Shown here piece after piece: positions 8,517 through 17,921 of a stretch of DNA of 54,817 nt. This DNA is from Myxococcales bacterium (GTDB lineage: Bacteria; Myxococcota; UBA727; VGSZ01), in the NCBI GenBank assembly GCA_023248635.1, contig JAHFED010000047.1:1-54817 (forward strand). Direction: 5' to 3'. The position numbers and the translations under genes are program-made. The notes beneath the pieces are model-generated. The model was not told the DNA's origin and did no database searches. It saw only the letters and a list, made by a program, of their open reading frames with translations. Each line of letters opens with the position of its first letter. Within the stretch, counting starts at the first letter, position 1.

Positions 8517-11330
8517 ATGGAAAAGCGCGCGCTTCCGTTCTTTTTGCCCAAGTCCGCTCTGCTGACCTTGCTGCTCAGCAGCAACGTGCTGGCGGGTGCT
8601 GCGTCCACGTCGACATCGACCTCGCTGCCCGCCAAGACGGGCTCGCTGCCGGCGTCGTCAGCGGGGGGCACCGGGCCGTCGAAGGAGGGCGGACCGCAGG
8701 CCGGCCGATTGCCCGTCGATGTGACGCCCAAGCACCAGCGCATCGAGCTCCACATCGACCCCAAGCGCGAGAGCTACTCCGGCGTCGTCGTCATCGACGT
8801 CGAGCTGGCCCAACCCCGTCGCACCCTGTGGCTGCACGCCCGGGGGATCGAAGTGCAGAGCGCCAAGGTCTTGAGCTGTTACAAGGAACAGACCGCGACC
8901 TTCGCCATCGTTGACGACGTCGACGGCGTGGCGTCGCTGACAGTGCCCGGCGTCCTCCCGGCGGGATCCGCCACCCTGACGCTGGCTTTCACGGCAAAAT
9001 TCCACGACGACCTCGACGCCATCTACCGGGTGAAGGCCGGCGACGACTGGTATGTGTTCACGCAGTTCGAGCCCCTGGCGGCGCGCGAAGCCTTTCCCTG
9101 TTTCGACGAGCCGGGCTTCAAGATCCCCTTCGACGTGCAGATCGCGCATCCCGACGACGTGAAGGCCATCGCCAATACCGACCTCACGCCCGAGTCCAAG
9201 CGTCCGCACCCACAGCTCGCGGGTGCGCCCAACCACGAGACCTGGGTGACGAACTTCAACACGACGAAGCCGTTGCCGACCTACTTGCTGGCTTGGGTGG
9301 TGGGTCCGGTCGACGTCGTCGACGGCGCCGTCTTGCCGCCCTCTCTCGATCGCGCGGCTCCCTTGGCCCTGCGGGGCATCGCCGTGAAAGGCAAGGGCGC
9401 GCTGCTGGCCCAGAGTCTCAAGAACGCCGGCGCCGTCATCGCCTTGCAGGAGAAGATGTTCGGCATCGGCTATCCCTACGACAAGCTCGACATCGTCGCT
9501 GTGCCCGACTTCTCGGCGGGAGCCATGGAAAACGCTGGGCTCGTCACCTACCGAGACACCCTGCTCTTCGTCGACGACAAGAGCCCCATCGGCGCCCAGA
9601 AGAGTTCGCTCAGCGTCATCGCCCACGAGCTCGCCCACCAGTGGTTCGGCAACCTGGTGACCATGGCCTGGTGGGACGACCTCTGGCTCAACGAGGCTTT
9701 CGCGACCTGGTTCGCCGCCCGCACGGTTCAGGTGCTGCGGCCCGACTTCGACGGCAACCTCGACCTGCGAGAGACCGCGTCGTCGGCCATGAGCGAAGAC
9801 ACCCTGGTGTCGGCGCGCCAGATCCGTGAGCCCATCCTCTCGCGGGGTGACATCAACAACGCCTTCGATGGCATCACCTACTCCAAAGGGGCCGGCGTCA
9901 TTGCAATGTTTGAAGAATACATTGATAGAGCCAAGGGAAAGGGCACCTTCATGAAAGGGGTGTCGGCCTACCTCGGCGGCCACCGCTTTGGCTCGGGCAC
10001 GACCCCGGACTTCCTGGCGTCGATTTCGGCGGCGGCGACCATTGACATCGCTCCCGCATTCTCGACGTTCTTGGACCAGCCCGGCGTGCCTCTCGTGCAG
10101 GCGAGCTGCGCGCTCGACGGCAAGAGCAAGGCGTTGCCAGTGATGACCTTCAGCGCCCAGCGCTTTCTCCCGGTGGGCAGCACGGGTGATCGAAACAAGA
10201 AATGGGACATCCCGGTCTGCGTCAGTTTTCAGGACAAGAAAGCGCAGGTGCAGTGCGCGTTGCTCAAAGACGGCGCCGGCACCCTGTCCTTGCCCGGCAA
10301 GCAGTGTCCCAAGGCCGTGCACCCCAACGCCGACGGCGCCGGCTACTACCGCTTCGCCATGCCGGGGCCCCAACTCAAGGCCCTGTCGACGACGCTTGGG
10401 AGCATGAGCTCGGGTGAACGTCTGTCGCTGGCCCAGGCGCTGCGCGCAGGATTTTCTTCGGCCATGGTCTCGTTCAAAGACACCCTCGATGCGGCCACGC
10501 CCCTCGCCAACGACGTCGAATCCTCCATTGCCTTCACGCCTTTGAGCTTTCTGGACTTCGCCAAGGACGAAGTGCTGCAGGCACCGGCCGACACCAAAGC
10601 ACGCGCGGCCGTGGATCAGCGCGTCGTCGGCCTCTACCAGCCGCAGCTCAGCAAGCTGGGCCTGGTCGATCGCAAGAAGGACACGCCGCGCGACAAGGAG
10701 ACGCGAGCAGCCTTGTTCGGCGCCGTCGTCGACGCCGAAGGCCCGCCGCTCTCCATTGCCATCGCCGCTGGCAAGGAGCTCTTTCAAACGGGTACGACAC
10801 AAAAGCTCGCCAACGATCTCTGGCCCGCGGCCCTCGGGGCCGCCGTCGAGCACGGCAAGATCGATGCGACGGTGTGGAATGCGTGGTTGAAGACGACGAA
10901 GGCGCAGCCCGATCCCCGCCTGCGCCGCTGGATGCTGGGGGCTCTGTGCTCGACCAAAGATCCGGCATTGTCGAAGAAGGCGCTGGAGTTGGTGTTCGAC
11001 ACGGACCTGCGCGTGAACGAGGCGGCGGCCGGGCTGTGGGGACAGGCCGACGACCACGCAACCCTCGAGGGCGCCTTCGTCTTCGTGACCAGCCGCTGGG
11101 ACGAGGTCATCAAGCGCTTGCCCGAGGATTGGCGACCCGGATTGGCCAGCTCCTTTTCGGGCTTCTGTTCCGAAGAGGGCGCGAAGAAAGTGGAGGCCTT
11201 CTTTGCTCCCAAGGTGGCCGCGACGCCGGGGTTGCAACGCGCCCTCGCCCAAACGCTCGAGGAGAATCGCTTGTGCGCCGCCCGCAAGGCCGCTCACGCC
11301 GAAGGGGTGCGCGCGCTCTTTCCCAACTGA
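8517..11330 (+). CDS. M1 family aminopeptidase, exported
   Basis: Zinc aminopeptidase of 937 residues. A hydrophobic signal segment (about 5-30) and a Ser/Thr/Gly-rich stretch precede the PepN-like beta domain. The exopeptidase motif GAMEN is at about 335, the zinc site HELAH at 370-374 and the third ligand Glu at 393 in WLNEAF (HEXXH-X18-E). A long C-terminal helical ERAP1-like region (about 600-937) follows. It should release N-terminal amino acids from peptides, probably in periplasm or outside the cell; Myxococcota secrete many peptidases. ATG 8517 follows GAGG by 6 nt. Confidence 0.95.
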   Translation: MEKRALPFFLPKSALLTLLLSSNVLAGAASTSTSTSLPAKTGSLPASSAGGTGPSKEGGPQAGRLPVDVTPKHQRIELHIDPKRESYSGVVVIDVELAQPRRTLWLHARGIEVQSAKVLSCYKEQTATFAIVDDVDGVASLTVPGVLPAGSATLTLAFTAKFHDDLDAIYRVKAGDDWYVFTQFEPLAAREAFPCFDEPGFKIPFDVQIAHPDDVKAIANTDLTPESKRPHPQLAGAPNHETWVTNFNTTKPLPTYLLAWVVGPVDVVDGAVLPPSLDRAAPLALRGIAVKGKGALLAQSLKNAGAVIALQEKMFGIGYPYDKLDIVAVPDFSAGAMENAGLVTYRDTLLFVDDKSPIGAQKSSLSVIAHELAHQWFGNLVTMAWWDDLWLNEAFATWFAARTVQVLRPDFDGNLDLRETASSAMSEDTLVSARQIREPILSRGDINNAFDGITYSKGAGVIAMFEEYIDRAKGKGTFMKGVSAYLGGHRFGSGTTPDFLASISAAATIDIAPAFSTFLDQPGVPLVQASCALDGKSKALPVMTFSAQRFLPVGSTGDRNKKWDIPVCVSFQDKKAQVQCALLKDGAGTLSLPGKQCPKAVHPNADGAGYYRFAMPGPQLKALSTTLGSMSSGERLSLAQALRAGFSSAMVSFKDTLDAATPLANDVESSIAFTPLSFLDFAKDEVLQAPADTKARAAVDQRVVGLYQPQLSKLGLVDRKKDTPRDKETRAALFGAVVDAEGPPLSIAIAAGKELFQTGTTQKLANDLWPAALGAAVEHGKIDATVWNAWLKTTKAQPDPRLRRWMLGALCSTKDPALSKKALELVFDTDLRVNEAAAGLWGQADDHATLEGAFVFVTSRWDEVIKRLPEDWRPGLASSFSGFCSEEGAKKVEAFFAPKVAATPGLQRALAQTLEENRLCAARKAAHAEGVRALFPN

Positions 11331-11390
11331 CCCGACGACGCCGACCGGTTGTTTCGTTGCATGGGCGTCGCTCGTGGCTAGGTCGGAGGT

Positions 11391-12524
11391 ATGGACAGCT
11401 CAGCCCACACCCTCAGCGCGATCATCGACAAGCACCGACGTGACATCGAGGAGCGCTGGTTGGAGCGGGTCCTCAGCGGGATAGCCCCCGCCGACGGTCC
11501 AGAGGCGGCGCCGTCGTTCACCGCGTTGCGCGATGGCATCGCCGATTACCTCGACAATCTCGTCGATCTGCTGCGCGACGGCGCCGACGTCCCGGCCGAC
11601 CGGCGCATGGCCTGGGCCGACGTCGCCCGCGAGCATGGTGTGACGCGCGTGGCCCTGGGCTTCGACATCAGCCAGCTCATCCGCGAGTTCATCGCCCTGC
11701 GGCACGTCATCCTCGACGTGGCCCACGCCGAAGGGGTGGCGGTGGACGGGCCCGAAGCCCTGCTCTCGGACATCTTCGAGGCAGCGATCGCCGAAGCCGT
11801 CAGCGCCTACGTCGATGCCCGCGACTATGAGGCCCGTCAGAAGCAGGCCGAGAACATCGGTTTCATGATCCACGAGCTGCGCAGCCCCTTGTCGGCGGCC
11901 GCACTCACCGCCCAGCGCCTGCGACGGAGCGTCCCCCCAGAGCTCTTGCCCTTGTGCGACCGCCTCGATCGCAACCACCACCGGGTGGGCGCGCTCATCG
12001 ACAATCTGTTGCTGAGCCACAAGCTCGCCTCTGGAAAGATGGAGGTGACTCTTGCCGAGGTCCGGCTGGGCGACGTTCTCGAGAGCGCCACCGCCACAGG
12101 GCGAGCGGTGGCGGAGGAAAAAGGGATCGAGTTTCATTTGTCCTATGATCCCGGCATCGCCCTGAGGGTCGATCGAGCGCTCACCGAGTCCGCCCTGGTG
12201 AACGTCGTCGACAACGCGGCCAAATTCACCGACGTCGGCCACATCGACGTCAGCGTCGACGACGTCGGCGATGAGATCGTGGTGCACGTGCGGGACTCTT
12301 GCGACGGCCTGTCGGCGGCCGAGCTTCGCACCATCTTCGAGCCCTTTCGGCGGGGCTCCTCGCGCAAGCCAGGAACGGGCCTCGGTCTCGCCATCGCCAA
12401 GCGCGCCGTCGAAGCGCAGGGCGGATCGATCCACGCCGAATCCGACGGCGTCGCCGGCTGCCATTTTTGGATCACGCTGCCGAAGCATCTGCCTCGACAC
12501 GAAGAAGCGACCCCTCCGCCCTGA
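11391..12524 (+). CDS. Soluble sensor histidine kinase (RsbRD-like input)
   Basis: Cytoplasmic kinase of 377 residues with no membrane segment. Residues 1-150 are all-helical and resemble the RsbRD-type sensor domain (WLERVL..., GFDISQLIREFIALR). The dimerisation box FMIHELRSPL carries phosphoaccepting His161, the N box is NVVDNAAKF (N275), the G1 box is modified (VRDSCDGL instead of DxGxG) and the G2 box is GTGLGLAIAKRA. It has no adjacent response regulator, so its partner is encoded elsewhere. A GGAGG lies just 2 nt before the ATG, unusually close. Confidence 0.93.
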   Translation: MDSSAHTLSAIIDKHRRDIEERWLERVLSGIAPADGPEAAPSFTALRDGIADYLDNLVDLLRDGADVPADRRMAWADVAREHGVTRVALGFDISQLIREFIALRHVILDVAHAEGVAVDGPEALLSDIFEAAIAEAVSAYVDARDYEARQKQAENIGFMIHELRSPLSAAALTAQRLRRSVPPELLPLCDRLDRNHHRVGALIDNLLLSHKLASGKMEVTLAEVRLGDVLESATATGRAVAEEKGIEFHLSYDPGIALRVDRALTESALVNVVDNAAKFTDVGHIDVSVDDVGDEIVVHVRDSCDGLSAAELRTIFEPFRRGSSRKPGTGLGLAIAKRAVEAQGGSIHAESDGVAGCHFWITLPKHLPRHEEATPPP

Positions 12525-12530
12525 GGGCGC

Positions 12531-13136
12531 TCAGCGTGGCGCCGAGCGCCGCTGGAAGGTGAGCAGCAGGGCCCGGCGCAGCTCCTGGATGAGCTTGGCC
12601 TCGGGCGTCTGCGCGGCGCCGGTCTGATCGCCGTGGAAGTAGCGATCAACGACATCCAACGCCTCACGAGCCTGCTGAGATTGTTGAACCACTGTGTCTT
12701 TATTCTTTTGTTCGTTGGCGCGCTCGACGGCTTCCAATGCTTCGCGAAAGGCCCGTTCGGCCGGCGTCTCACGCAGAGGATCTGCATCGCGCCAACGTGG
12801 GCGCGCCGAGGACTCCGGGGGCGTCGACGACGTCGACTTCCCCGGCGGCGGCGGCGTGGTGGAGGGCGGCGGCGTCGACGCGGCGGTCTTGGATCGGGCG
12901 GCGGCGTCGCGAGCGCTGTCTTTTTCCTTGGCCACCAGCTCTTCAATTTGATCGAGGATGGCGTTGAGAGGTCCGAGGATTCGAGCACCCTCGGTACCCA
13001 TACTCTCGGACTGATAGGTGTATGCGAGGCAGGAGCGGGCATAGCGCAGCGCCTTCTTGCCGACCGGCGCCGCGAGCTTCAAACCCTCGGGCAAGTGGGA
13101 ATTCACCTCGTGGAGGAGCTGCTCCAGCTTGCTCAC
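12531..13136 (-). CDS. Hypothetical protein with Pro-rich hinge
   Basis: Not recognised. A protein of 201 residues starting with GTG; an in-frame TGA shortly upstream excludes a much earlier start. It has two helical parts: residues 1-70, with Cys36 in an ARSCLAYTYQ segment, and 120-195, Ala/Glu/Arg/Gln-rich and possibly coiled-coil. They are joined by a Pro/Ser/Thr-rich linker (about 80-110). No signal peptide or membrane segment is evident. It converges with the histidine kinase gene, the two stops lying 6 nt apart. A strong hairpin sits 12 nt before its start. Confidence 0.7.
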   Translation of the reverse strand: MSKLEQLLHEVNSHLPEGLKLAAPVGKKALRYARSCLAYTYQSESMGTEGARILGPLNAILDQIEELVAKEKDSARDAAARSKTAASTPPPSTTPPPPGKSTSSTPPESSARPRWRDADPLRETPAERAFREALEAVERANEQKNKDTVVQQSQQAREALDVVDRYFHGDQTGAAQTPEAKLIQELRRALLLTFQRRSAPR

Positions 13137-13147
13137 CGCCTTGGCCC

Positions 13148-13208
13148 CCTTGTCTGTGCGCCCGTCATGAAGCCGTGATTGTCATCGACGACTGGCGCAC
13201 AGACAAGG
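13148..13208 (-). terminator. Strong 14-bp hairpin between lipoprotein and hypothetical gene
   Basis: A perfect 14-bp inverted repeat, CCTTGTCTGTGCGC at 13148-13161 and GCGCACAGACAAGG at 13195-13208, separated by 33 nt. On the minus strand it lies between the stop of the BNR-propeller lipoprotein gene (13272) and the GTG of the hypothetical gene (13136). It could be the terminator of the DUF1592/DUF1552/propeller operon, though no T-tract follows. It is close enough to the GTG to affect ribosome access. Confidence 0.5.
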
Positions 13209-13271
13209 CAACCCCCAAACCCCAATAAACCCGGGGGCTGGGAGGGCCGAGCTACGCTGCGTTCGCTCAGG

Positions 13272-14408
13272 TCAGGGCGGGGGATCGCCGCCGAAGACCA
13301 GGGCGGCCAGCGCGTTGCCGTCGTCGCTGCCCACCTCGCTCCAGCCCACGAGATCGTTGGAGGCGCGGCGGCGGTTGCTCCAGGTTGCTCCGACGTAGAC
13401 GCCCCTGCCGTAGGCGACGAGCTCTTGGCCCGGTCCCGGTTGTTGTTGCCAGGCGACGCCGTCGCTCGAGGTCTGCACGCCGAAACCTCCGACGGACACG
13501 AAGCGTTCGCCATCGAAGACGACGTCCCGTCCTCCGCCTCCTTCGAAGGTCCAGTGGACCCCATCGGTGGACCGTCCGCGCGATCCATCGCCCAAGGCGA
13601 TCCAGATGCCCCTGCCAAAGGCCACGTGCTCCATGGAAGGGCCGGTGGGCGTCGACCAGGCGACGCCGTCGATGCTGGTGGAAAGGCCGTGATCTCCAGC
13701 AGCGACGAAGCGCCCTGCGCCAAAGGCGAGATCCCGCGCCTGCCAATTGAGACCGCCCACGCGTTGGGTGGTGGGATCGGTCCAGGTGACGCCGTCGTCG
13801 AGAGAGCGGATCGACCGATCCGATCCGACAGCGACGAACATCCCGTTGCCAAAGGCGCACCCCCCCAACCAGCCGCGGTCGTCGGTGAATTGGCTGTAGT
13901 CCACGCCGTCGGTGGTGGTGAGCATGCGGCCCACGCGGGATCCACCGACGGCCAGGTACACGCCGTGGCCGAAGCAGGCATCCCGCAGCAGGTCGTCGTC
14001 GTCGCCGCCGTGGGCCACGTCGGAGTGATCGTTTTGCCAAACATGGCCATCGAGCGAGGTCAGGCGCCGCCCTCCATAGCCGACCGCGAAGAAGAAGGCC
14101 GGCGCCTCCATCTCGCCCTCGCCCTCAGCGATGTCACCTTCGCCTTCGCCCTCGCCGAGGACATCGCCTTCGCCTTCGCCCTCGCCTTCGCCCTCGCCGA
14201 CGACGTCGCCTTCCCCTTCGCCTTCGCCGAGGACATCGCCTTCGCCTTCGCCGACGACGTCGCCTTCGCCTTCGCCTGCGGGATCGAGGCGGGCAGCTCC
14301 TTCGCCCTCTCCGCCCTCGGGCTCGACGTCGACGCGCGCTCCACGGTCCACGAGCGTGCACGCGGCCAGCGTGAGGGCAGCGATCAGGACGAGATCGAGC
14401 CCTCTCAC
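13272..14408 (-). CDS. BNR/Asp-box beta-propeller lipoprotein
   Basis: Lipoprotein of 378 residues starting with GTG; lipobox LAAC gives Cys17. After it comes an acidic low-complexity linker (about 25-105) of GEGEGD repeats, then a propeller built of repeated SxDGxxW motifs (SLDGHVW, SLDDGVTW, SIDGVAW, STDGVHW, SSDGVAW), the Asp-box seen in sialidase-like folds. Catalytic sialidase residues are not evident. It is likely displayed on the outer membrane. Its GTG overlaps the TGA of the DUF1552 gene (GTGA), so it is the third gene of that operon. The linker DNA at about 14118-14290 is a CCTTCG-type hexamer repeat. Confidence 0.85.
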   Translation of the reverse strand: MRGLDLVLIAALTLAACTLVDRGARVDVEPEGGEGEGAARLDPAGEGEGDVVGEGEGDVLGEGEGEGDVVGEGEGEGEGEGDVLGEGEGEGDIAEGEGEMEAPAFFFAVGYGGRRLTSLDGHVWQNDHSDVAHGGDDDDLLRDACFGHGVYLAVGGSRVGRMLTTTDGVDYSQFTDDRGWLGGCAFGNGMFVAVGSDRSIRSLDDGVTWTDPTTQRVGGLNWQARDLAFGAGRFVAAGDHGLSTSIDGVAWSTPTGPSMEHVAFGRGIWIALGDGSRGRSTDGVHWTFEGGGGRDVVFDGERFVSVGGFGVQTSSDGVAWQQQPGPGQELVAYGRGVYVGATWSNRRRASNDLVGWSEVGSDDGNALAALVFGGDPPP

Positions 14409-15793
14409 GCCAGCGCCTCGAGCGGGCCCGAGCAATCGATGCGCGTGCCATTGGGGGTGAAGACCTCGGTGACGCCGACCGACGAGAGATCGGCGCCCAC
14501 GGCCCGTCCGACGCTCACCCACAACTTGTTGTGCGCCGGTCCGATGGTCGGCGTGAAGTTGGGGAAGTTCGTCGCCCGCGAGGGGTTCGGGACGTCGGCT
14601 TTCAGGTAGATGTAGCGCCCGGGACGAACGAGGCCGCCGCCGATGACGACGGGCCAGGGTCGATAATTGTGAATGCCGTCGGCGAGCTCGCTGACCCACA
14701 GCACCGCACAAGAATCCAGCAGCGTGCCTTCGCCTTCGGGTACCGCATCGAGCCTCTCGAGCAGCGACGCGAACTGTCGTGCATGACAGGCCCCGTAGTT
14801 GGTCATCATCTGCCGCGCGAAGGCGTCGTTCTCCTGCTGGTGCGCGAAGTCGGCGTGCACGTCGCCAGGGGGTGCGCCGATCTGCTCGTTGTTGAGTTGG
14901 TCCATCTGGATGGTCACGACCCGCGTGAGGTCGCAAGCGAGGGCAGCGGTGGTCAGGCCGAACATCGCCTCCGCCCGCGACTCGTAAAACGACGCGTCGT
15001 CAGAACCGTTGAGCTGCGGCGACGAGGGACGGGAGCATTGGTTCATCGGCGCCGGACTCTGCAGTCGCGTCTCGATGTCGAAAACCAGATCGCGGTGCAG
15101 CTCGAGCTTTTGGCGATCGGCTCCCGAAAGGCGGGGCGCGACGGCGTCGTATTCGCGTTTCACGAGGTCCAGCACCGAGCCCTGGGCGGCTGCGACGCGG
15201 TCGGCGTTGGTCGGCGTCGAGCCAACGAACGAGGTGGGAAAGAGCCGGTCGTAGACGTTGTTGGGATTGCGATCCGGCGAGATCGATTGCCCGACGTCGC
15301 GCCACACCGCGCCACCATTTCTGGTTCCGACCACGGCCAGCTCGAGGGAGTCCAGCCGTCCCTGCGCGCGGATCTGTCGAGCGACGATTTGATCGATGGA
15401 AGGGCCGCCGGCGTTGCCGTTGACGAGCTGGGCACAGGTGAGCGCGCCCCGCGTGCCCAGATCGTGACCATTGCCGATCACGTCGGCCTCCACCGAGGTC
15501 ATCGCCAAGCCATCGACGACGACGAGCTTGCGCCTCAGGGCATGCAAGGGCTGCAGCACCTCACTGAACTCACCCAGAGTCAGGGACGTCAGATCGGCGG
15601 AAAAGTCGGCCGTATCGCCGACGCCGCCGGGGCGCATGCGCCAGTTTCCATACACGGTGCCGTGCTGGGTGAAGAAGATGACCAAGCGCTTGGGAGCTCG
15701 GGGCAGCCCGGCGCGAACACGCGAGGGGAGAAAGAGGCTTCCGCCGAGCAGACCAGCAGCAGCGAGAAGTCGTCGGCGATTGGAGCGCATCAT
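14405..15793 (-). CDS. DUF1552 family protein, Tat-type export signal
   Basis: Protein of 462 residues of the DUF1552 family. The N-terminus RSNRRRLLAAAGLLGG resembles a Tat signal with a twin/triple Arg followed by a hydrophobic stretch. Recognisable family pieces include FTQHGTVYGNWRMRPGG, VVDGLAM, NGHDLGTRGALT, VFDIETRLQ and FAHQQEND. The family resembles sulfatase/alkaline-phosphatase-fold DUF1501-like proteins but has no established reaction. It is nearly always paired with DUF1592-type proteins in Myxococcota and Planctomycetes, as here. Start chosen at the first ATG of an ATGATG pair because it gives an ATGA overlap with the upstream gene. Confidence 0.9.
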   Translation of the reverse strand: MMRSNRRRLLAAAGLLGGSLFLPSRVRAGLPRAPKRLVIFFTQHGTVYGNWRMRPGGVGDTADFSADLTSLTLGEFSEVLQPLHALRRKLVVVDGLAMTSVEADVIGNGHDLGTRGALTCAQLVNGNAGGPSIDQIVARQIRAQGRLDSLELAVVGTRNGGAVWRDVGQSISPDRNPNNVYDRLFPTSFVGSTPTNADRVAAAQGSVLDLVKREYDAVAPRLSGADRQKLELHRDLVFDIETRLQSPAPMNQCSRPSSPQLNGSDDASFYESRAEAMFGLTTAALACDLTRVVTIQMDQLNNEQIGAPPGDVHADFAHQQENDAFARQMMTNYGACHARQFASLLERLDAVPEGEGTLLDSCAVLWVSELADGIHNYRPWPVVIGGGLVRPGRYIYLKADVPNPSRATNFPNFTPTIGPAHNKLWVSVGRAVGADLSSVGVTEVFTPNGTRIDCSGPLEALA

Positions 15794-17577
15794 GGGTTCA
15801 CCTGTCGGGGCAAGAAGCGGAAAGAAGAGCTCTTCACGATGGCCACCAAGAGCTCGCGAAGGTCGCCGTCGGCGGCGCGGAATTGAGCGGTGACGTCGTC
15901 GATGGCGGGCCAGTCGACGTCGTCTTCGGTGCGGCCGCGCGTGTAGGTCAGCCATTGCCGGGCCACGCACTCGTTCACGATGTCGCTGCCGGCCAAGAGC
16001 GTGGCCAGCCCGGGTCCGCCGCGGAAGCTGCCGCCGATGCCGCTGTCTTCGAGGCTGCCGCTGTCGTCGACCGGAAAGCCGTTGTCGACGGTGCGAAAGC
16101 GTCCTGTGGCGTCATAGCCCTCGAGGCCCATACCGATGCCGTCGATGCCCGCGTGACAGGCCTGACAGAAGGGATCGGCGCTGTGTCGGGCATAGCGCTG
16201 CCGGTTCGTCGTCGGCGCCGGCACATCGGCCTCAACCGGCGGCGTGGTGTTCACCGCGCTCGAAGGGGTCGGCGGCGCTGCGCACAAAAAGCGATCGAGC
16301 ACATACACGCCGCGCAAGACGGGAGAGGGAAAGACCGCATGGGAGCGGCTGGCGAGGAAGGCCGCCTGGGTGATGACGCCGGCGCGCTCTTGCGTCGGCA
16401 GCTGCACCAGGTCCCAGTCGTTTGCCGGCGGGGGCACGCCATAGAGCTCGGCCAGGCTGCGGTTCACCCGCGTCGTCGTCGTCGTCAGCAGCGAACGCAG
16501 CCTGCCGTCGCCACTGCCAAAGACGGCCTCGGCGATGAGCTTGTCGGCCTCGGTGCGGATCGATTGGCGCAGCTCCTCGGTCCACGCAGGATAGGTGGCC
16601 GCATCTCGACTGGCGGTGAGGACGTCGTCGTAGTCGAGCCATTGGCGGTGAAAGGAGAGCACGGCATCTTGGGCGCGCGGATCGGCGAGCAGGCGACGGG
16701 CCTGGGCCTCGATCTCCGGGGGCGTGCCCAGGGCGTTGGCGTCGGCGGCGGCGAAGAGATCCTCGTCGGGCATCGAGGCCCACAGCAGATAAGAGAGGCG
16801 ATTCGCCATCTCATAGGACCCGAGCGCGGTGCGATCGTCGTCGACGGGATCGGCGCCGAGCTCGATGCGATACAGGAAGGAGGGCGATTGCAGCAGCGCG
16901 GCGATGGTGAGTTGCAGGGCGACGTCGAAGTTGTCGGCGGCGAGTCGGGCGTCGAAAAACGCGCCGTAGGCGTCGAGCTCCCGCTCTTGCAGAGGACGCC
17001 GCAACGCGCGGGGGCCCAAGGTGGCGATGAGCTCGTGTCCCAGCGCGCGCTGGTCTTCCCGATCGGCAGAGGGCAAGCGAGGCAAGAGCAGGTCCTGGTG
17101 GGCGACGACGGCGGCAGCGACGGCGACGGCGGCGACGCGCACTTGTTCGACGGCGAGATCCGAGGGCGTTTGGCGAACGACGTCGCCCTCGTACCCTTTG
17201 CCGTCGCCGTCGCTCACCACCACGGGCGCCAAGGCGATGCCACTGAAGAGATCGCGCAAGGTGTGGTTGAGCTCCTCTTGCGTCAGCCGGCGCAGGGGAG
17301 CGCTGGGTGCACCCAGGCTGGTGGTCGGCGGCGGCGGCGGCGGATCCTCAGGCGGATCCCCGGGCGGATCGCCGGGTGGAGGGTCGGGCGAATCCCCGGG
17401 TGGTTCAGCGGGCGGGTCGCCGGGTCCGATGGGCAGCCAGGGCAGCAGCGGCGGACGCTTCTCCCCGTTTGGTGTTTTTGAGCGCGGGTCAGACGATGCG
17501 GTCGATGAGGGAGGGCAGGCGGTTGAAAAGACGACGACCGTCAGCGCGGCCGCCACGAGGGCTGTTGTGGTTCTCAT
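15790..17577 (-). CDS. DUF1587/1595/1592/1588/1585 lipoprotein
   Basis: Lipoprotein of 595 residues (lipobox VFSTAC, Cys21) with a Pro/Asp/Glu-rich spacer (about 35-85). Domains in order: DUF1587 (RRLTQEELNHTLRDLF), DUF1595 (ALRRPLQERELDAY), DUF1592 (YEMANRLSYLLWASMPDE to FHRQWLDYDD), DUF1588 (ERAGVITQAAFLASRSH) and DUF1585 (CQACHAGIDGIGMGLE). CQACH is a c-type heme attachment motif, so the protein may bind heme. Such multidomain proteins are frequent in Planctomycetes and Myxococcota without a defined function; redox chemistry with the coupled DUF1552 protein is plausible. First gene of the operon; the ATG at 17577 begins the signal peptide. Confidence 0.9.
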   Translation of the reverse strand: MRTTTALVAAALTVVVFSTACPPSSTASSDPRSKTPNGEKRPPLLPWLPIGPGDPPAEPPGDSPDPPPGDPPGDPPEDPPPPPPTTSLGAPSAPLRRLTQEELNHTLRDLFSGIALAPVVVSDGDGKGYEGDVVRQTPSDLAVEQVRVAAVAVAAAVVAHQDLLLPRLPSADREDQRALGHELIATLGPRALRRPLQERELDAYGAFFDARLAADNFDVALQLTIAALLQSPSFLYRIELGADPVDDDRTALGSYEMANRLSYLLWASMPDEDLFAAADANALGTPPEIEAQARRLLADPRAQDAVLSFHRQWLDYDDVLTASRDAATYPAWTEELRQSIRTEADKLIAEAVFGSGDGRLRSLLTTTTTRVNRSLAELYGVPPPANDWDLVQLPTQERAGVITQAAFLASRSHAVFPSPVLRGVYVLDRFLCAAPPTPSSAVNTTPPVEADVPAPTTNRQRYARHSADPFCQACHAGIDGIGMGLEGYDATGRFRTVDNGFPVDDSGSLEDSGIGGSFRGGPGLATLLAGSDIVNECVARQWLTYTRGRTEDDVDWPAIDDVTAQFRAADGDLRELLVAIVKSSSFRFLPRQVNP

Positions 17578-17921
17578 GATCTGTGCGGACCCTAAAGACC
17601 GAGAATTTTCAGCGCACTCTTGACACATCCCACATGCGCGCACTTGCATCCTGACGACGTCGACAGTGGCGGCGGAGCGCCTCGTGCACGCGCACCACGC
17701 CCAACGAAATCGCCCCAATCCAGATCGTCATCCGACTCGAGCGATCCAGAGCGGGCGCGCCGAGCTCGGCCGATGTCTGCGCCGTGCAGCGTCGATGTTT
17801 GCGCCGTTGGCAGGGCCCAAAGAGCAGCGAGCTCCGCGCCGAACCGGCGGGCCGATGGTGGCGCGTCGACTGCACAAGAGAGCCAGCGATCGAAACAGCG
17901 CGCAAAAAGGCGGGGTGCACC
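17578..17921. other. Divergent intergenic region, 344 bp
   Basis: Separates the divergent DUF1592-type lipoprotein and metallophosphoesterase/deacetylase genes and should hold both promoters. I see no clear -35/-10 pair, operator or long hairpin. Open frames crossing it have no recognisable protein content. Confidence 0.4.

Noticed and set aside
8658-11297. An 879-codon open frame antisense to the aminopeptidase gene
   Set aside because: It is the GC-driven mirror of a gene with full M1 motifs, with no protein-like motifs of its own. The same applies to long antisense frames at 24797-26377, 27020-29647 and 40640-43855.
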